Made by a program: the position numbers and the translations under genes. Under the pieces are notes generated by a model, which was given only the letters and a program-made list of their open reading frames with translations, was not told where the DNA came from and searched no databases. Source: Saprospirales bacterium (GTDB lineage: Bacteria > Bacteroidota > Bacteroidia > Chitinophagales > Saprospiraceae). Taken from it: a stretch of DNA of 7,464 nt. Of this stretch, positions 7,054-7,464 are shown one piece after another. The DNA is taken from positions 1 to 7,464 of the forward strand of contig PWJP01000206.1 of NCBI GenBank assembly GCA_003559985.1, read 5' to 3'. Each line of letters begins with the position of its first letter. The first letter of the stretch is position 1.

Positions 7054-7087
7054 ATCAAGCAACTTCTCCCATAAAACAATTAATAAC

Positions 7088-7237
7088 CTATTCGTCTTCA
7101 CTCTCCAACTTCGATGAATCGGTCATCTTAGAATATTGAATAGTGTCCTCATGAAATTTATTTTCTAAGACTTTACCTCCAACAGACTCATTAATTCTTA
7201 TATAATCTGTAGTAATTTGACGAAAATCGAGAAATTT
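7088..7237 (-). other. In-frame open tail after the Xre stop codon (49 codons)
   Basis: Directly after the TAA that ends the Xre gene, the same frame continues for 49 sense codons to a TAG at 7088-7090. The predicted peptide begins KFLDFRQITTDYIRIN and ends in an acidic tail KLESEDE, so it is protein-like: aromatic and hydrophobic first, charged last. No ATG or GTG starts it near its beginning; the only internal ATG leaves 12 residues. It ends 35 bases before the SecB-like ATG, the spacing expected if it were the real end of the upstream gene. Readings: the Xre gene has suffered a nonsense mutation, the stop is read through, there is a sequencing error, or the open frame is chance. It resembles the C-terminal extension of chaperone-dependent antitoxins in position and character only. 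Confidence 0.45.
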
Positions 7238-7464
7238 TTAAAACTTATCGAAGTCAGGAACAGGTTTCCGGTCATTTGAATCGTCCTCAAGTACTTTATC
7301 TATATCCCGGAAATATATGCAGGGCGCTTTGCCGCATTCAATAGCCAGGGCAACGATTTTTGATAAGCGGTGATCGCTGTTTCCATTTAATACCTGGCTC
7401 ACATACCCTTTAGATACGCCCAAGTTTTTAGCGAGGTCAGTTCTGGTTAAACCCTTTTCGTCCA
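7238..7464 (-). CDS. Xre-family helix-turn-helix regulator (antitoxin-like), N-terminus cut by window edge
   Basis: The frame is open to the right edge, so the true start lies beyond 7464. The TTG at 7423 falls inside the HTH and is not a credible start. The 74 visible residues begin DEKGLTRTDLAKNLG, then VSKGYVSQVLNG, a clear Xre/Cro-type helix-turn-helix with recognition helix SKGYVSQVL, followed by NSDHRLSKIVALAIECGKAP and a less conserved tail ending PVPDFDKF. Known role: such proteins bind operator DNA, often their own promoter, and many are antitoxins of the HigA kind. In this window it precedes a SecB-like gene on the same strand, the order antitoxin then chaperone. Its stop is TAA at 7240-7238, and the same frame stays open for 49 more codons (separate entry), so the protein may be truncated. 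The promoter and any toxin gene would be beyond the window. The HTH call is firm; the antitoxin role is inference. Confidence 0.82.
   Translation of the reverse strand, partial: DEKGLTRTDLAKNLGVSKGYVSQVLNGNSDHRLSKIVALAIECGKAPCIYFRDIDKVLEDDSNDRKPVPDFDKF

Noticed and set aside
7238..7423. Treating the Xre gene as a complete 61-residue protein starting at the TTG at 7423
   Set aside because: This start would cut the helix-turn-helix in half; in-frame codons upstream encode the missing HTH residues, so the gene is cut by the window edge.

Overview
The window reads as chromosomal DNA from a member of the Bacteroidota. Three things suggest this: a NagZ-type glycoside hydrolase fused to a serine beta-lactamase-like domain, a promoter with the phylum's TAnnTTTG -7 box, and the near absence of strong Shine-Dalgarno sequences. 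I cannot place it below phylum.

Left part (1-5894, all on the + strand, about half G+C in sampled rows) is a cell-envelope block. It holds the 3' part of a GH3/serine-hydrolase fusion gene cut by the window edge, then a LolC/LolE-type FtsX-family permease. A 148-base gap with a Bacteroidota-type promoter follows. After it come a small secreted SPOR-domain protein and, 27 bases later, RodA, the SEDS glycan polymerase of cell elongation. The genes share a theme rather than a proven pathway: peptidoglycan turnover (GH3/serine hydrolase), lipoprotein release (LolCE-like), glycan-strand binding (SPOR) and glycan synthesis (RodA). The RodA is long and has extra hydrophobic segments in its middle.

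Middle part (5895-6216) is a gene-free gap between convergent genes. It is dense in inverted repeats, ending in a 12-bp G+C-rich hairpin, and no gene could be supported in it.

Right part (6217-7464, all on the - strand) starts at the right edge with an Xre-type helix-turn-helix regulator whose N-terminus is cut off. A SecB-like protein follows, then an amphi-Trp domain protein. The Xre/SecB-like stretch is visibly richer in A+T than the left part. The order regulator then SecB-like chaperone matches the antitoxin-chaperone half of toxin-antitoxin-chaperone (TAC) systems; a toxin, if present, would lie beyond base 7464. After the Xre stop codon (TAA at 7240-7238) the same frame stays open for 49 more protein-like codons. 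This could be an antitoxin tail removed by a nonsense mutation, or one expressed some other way. This module is the most interesting part of the window.
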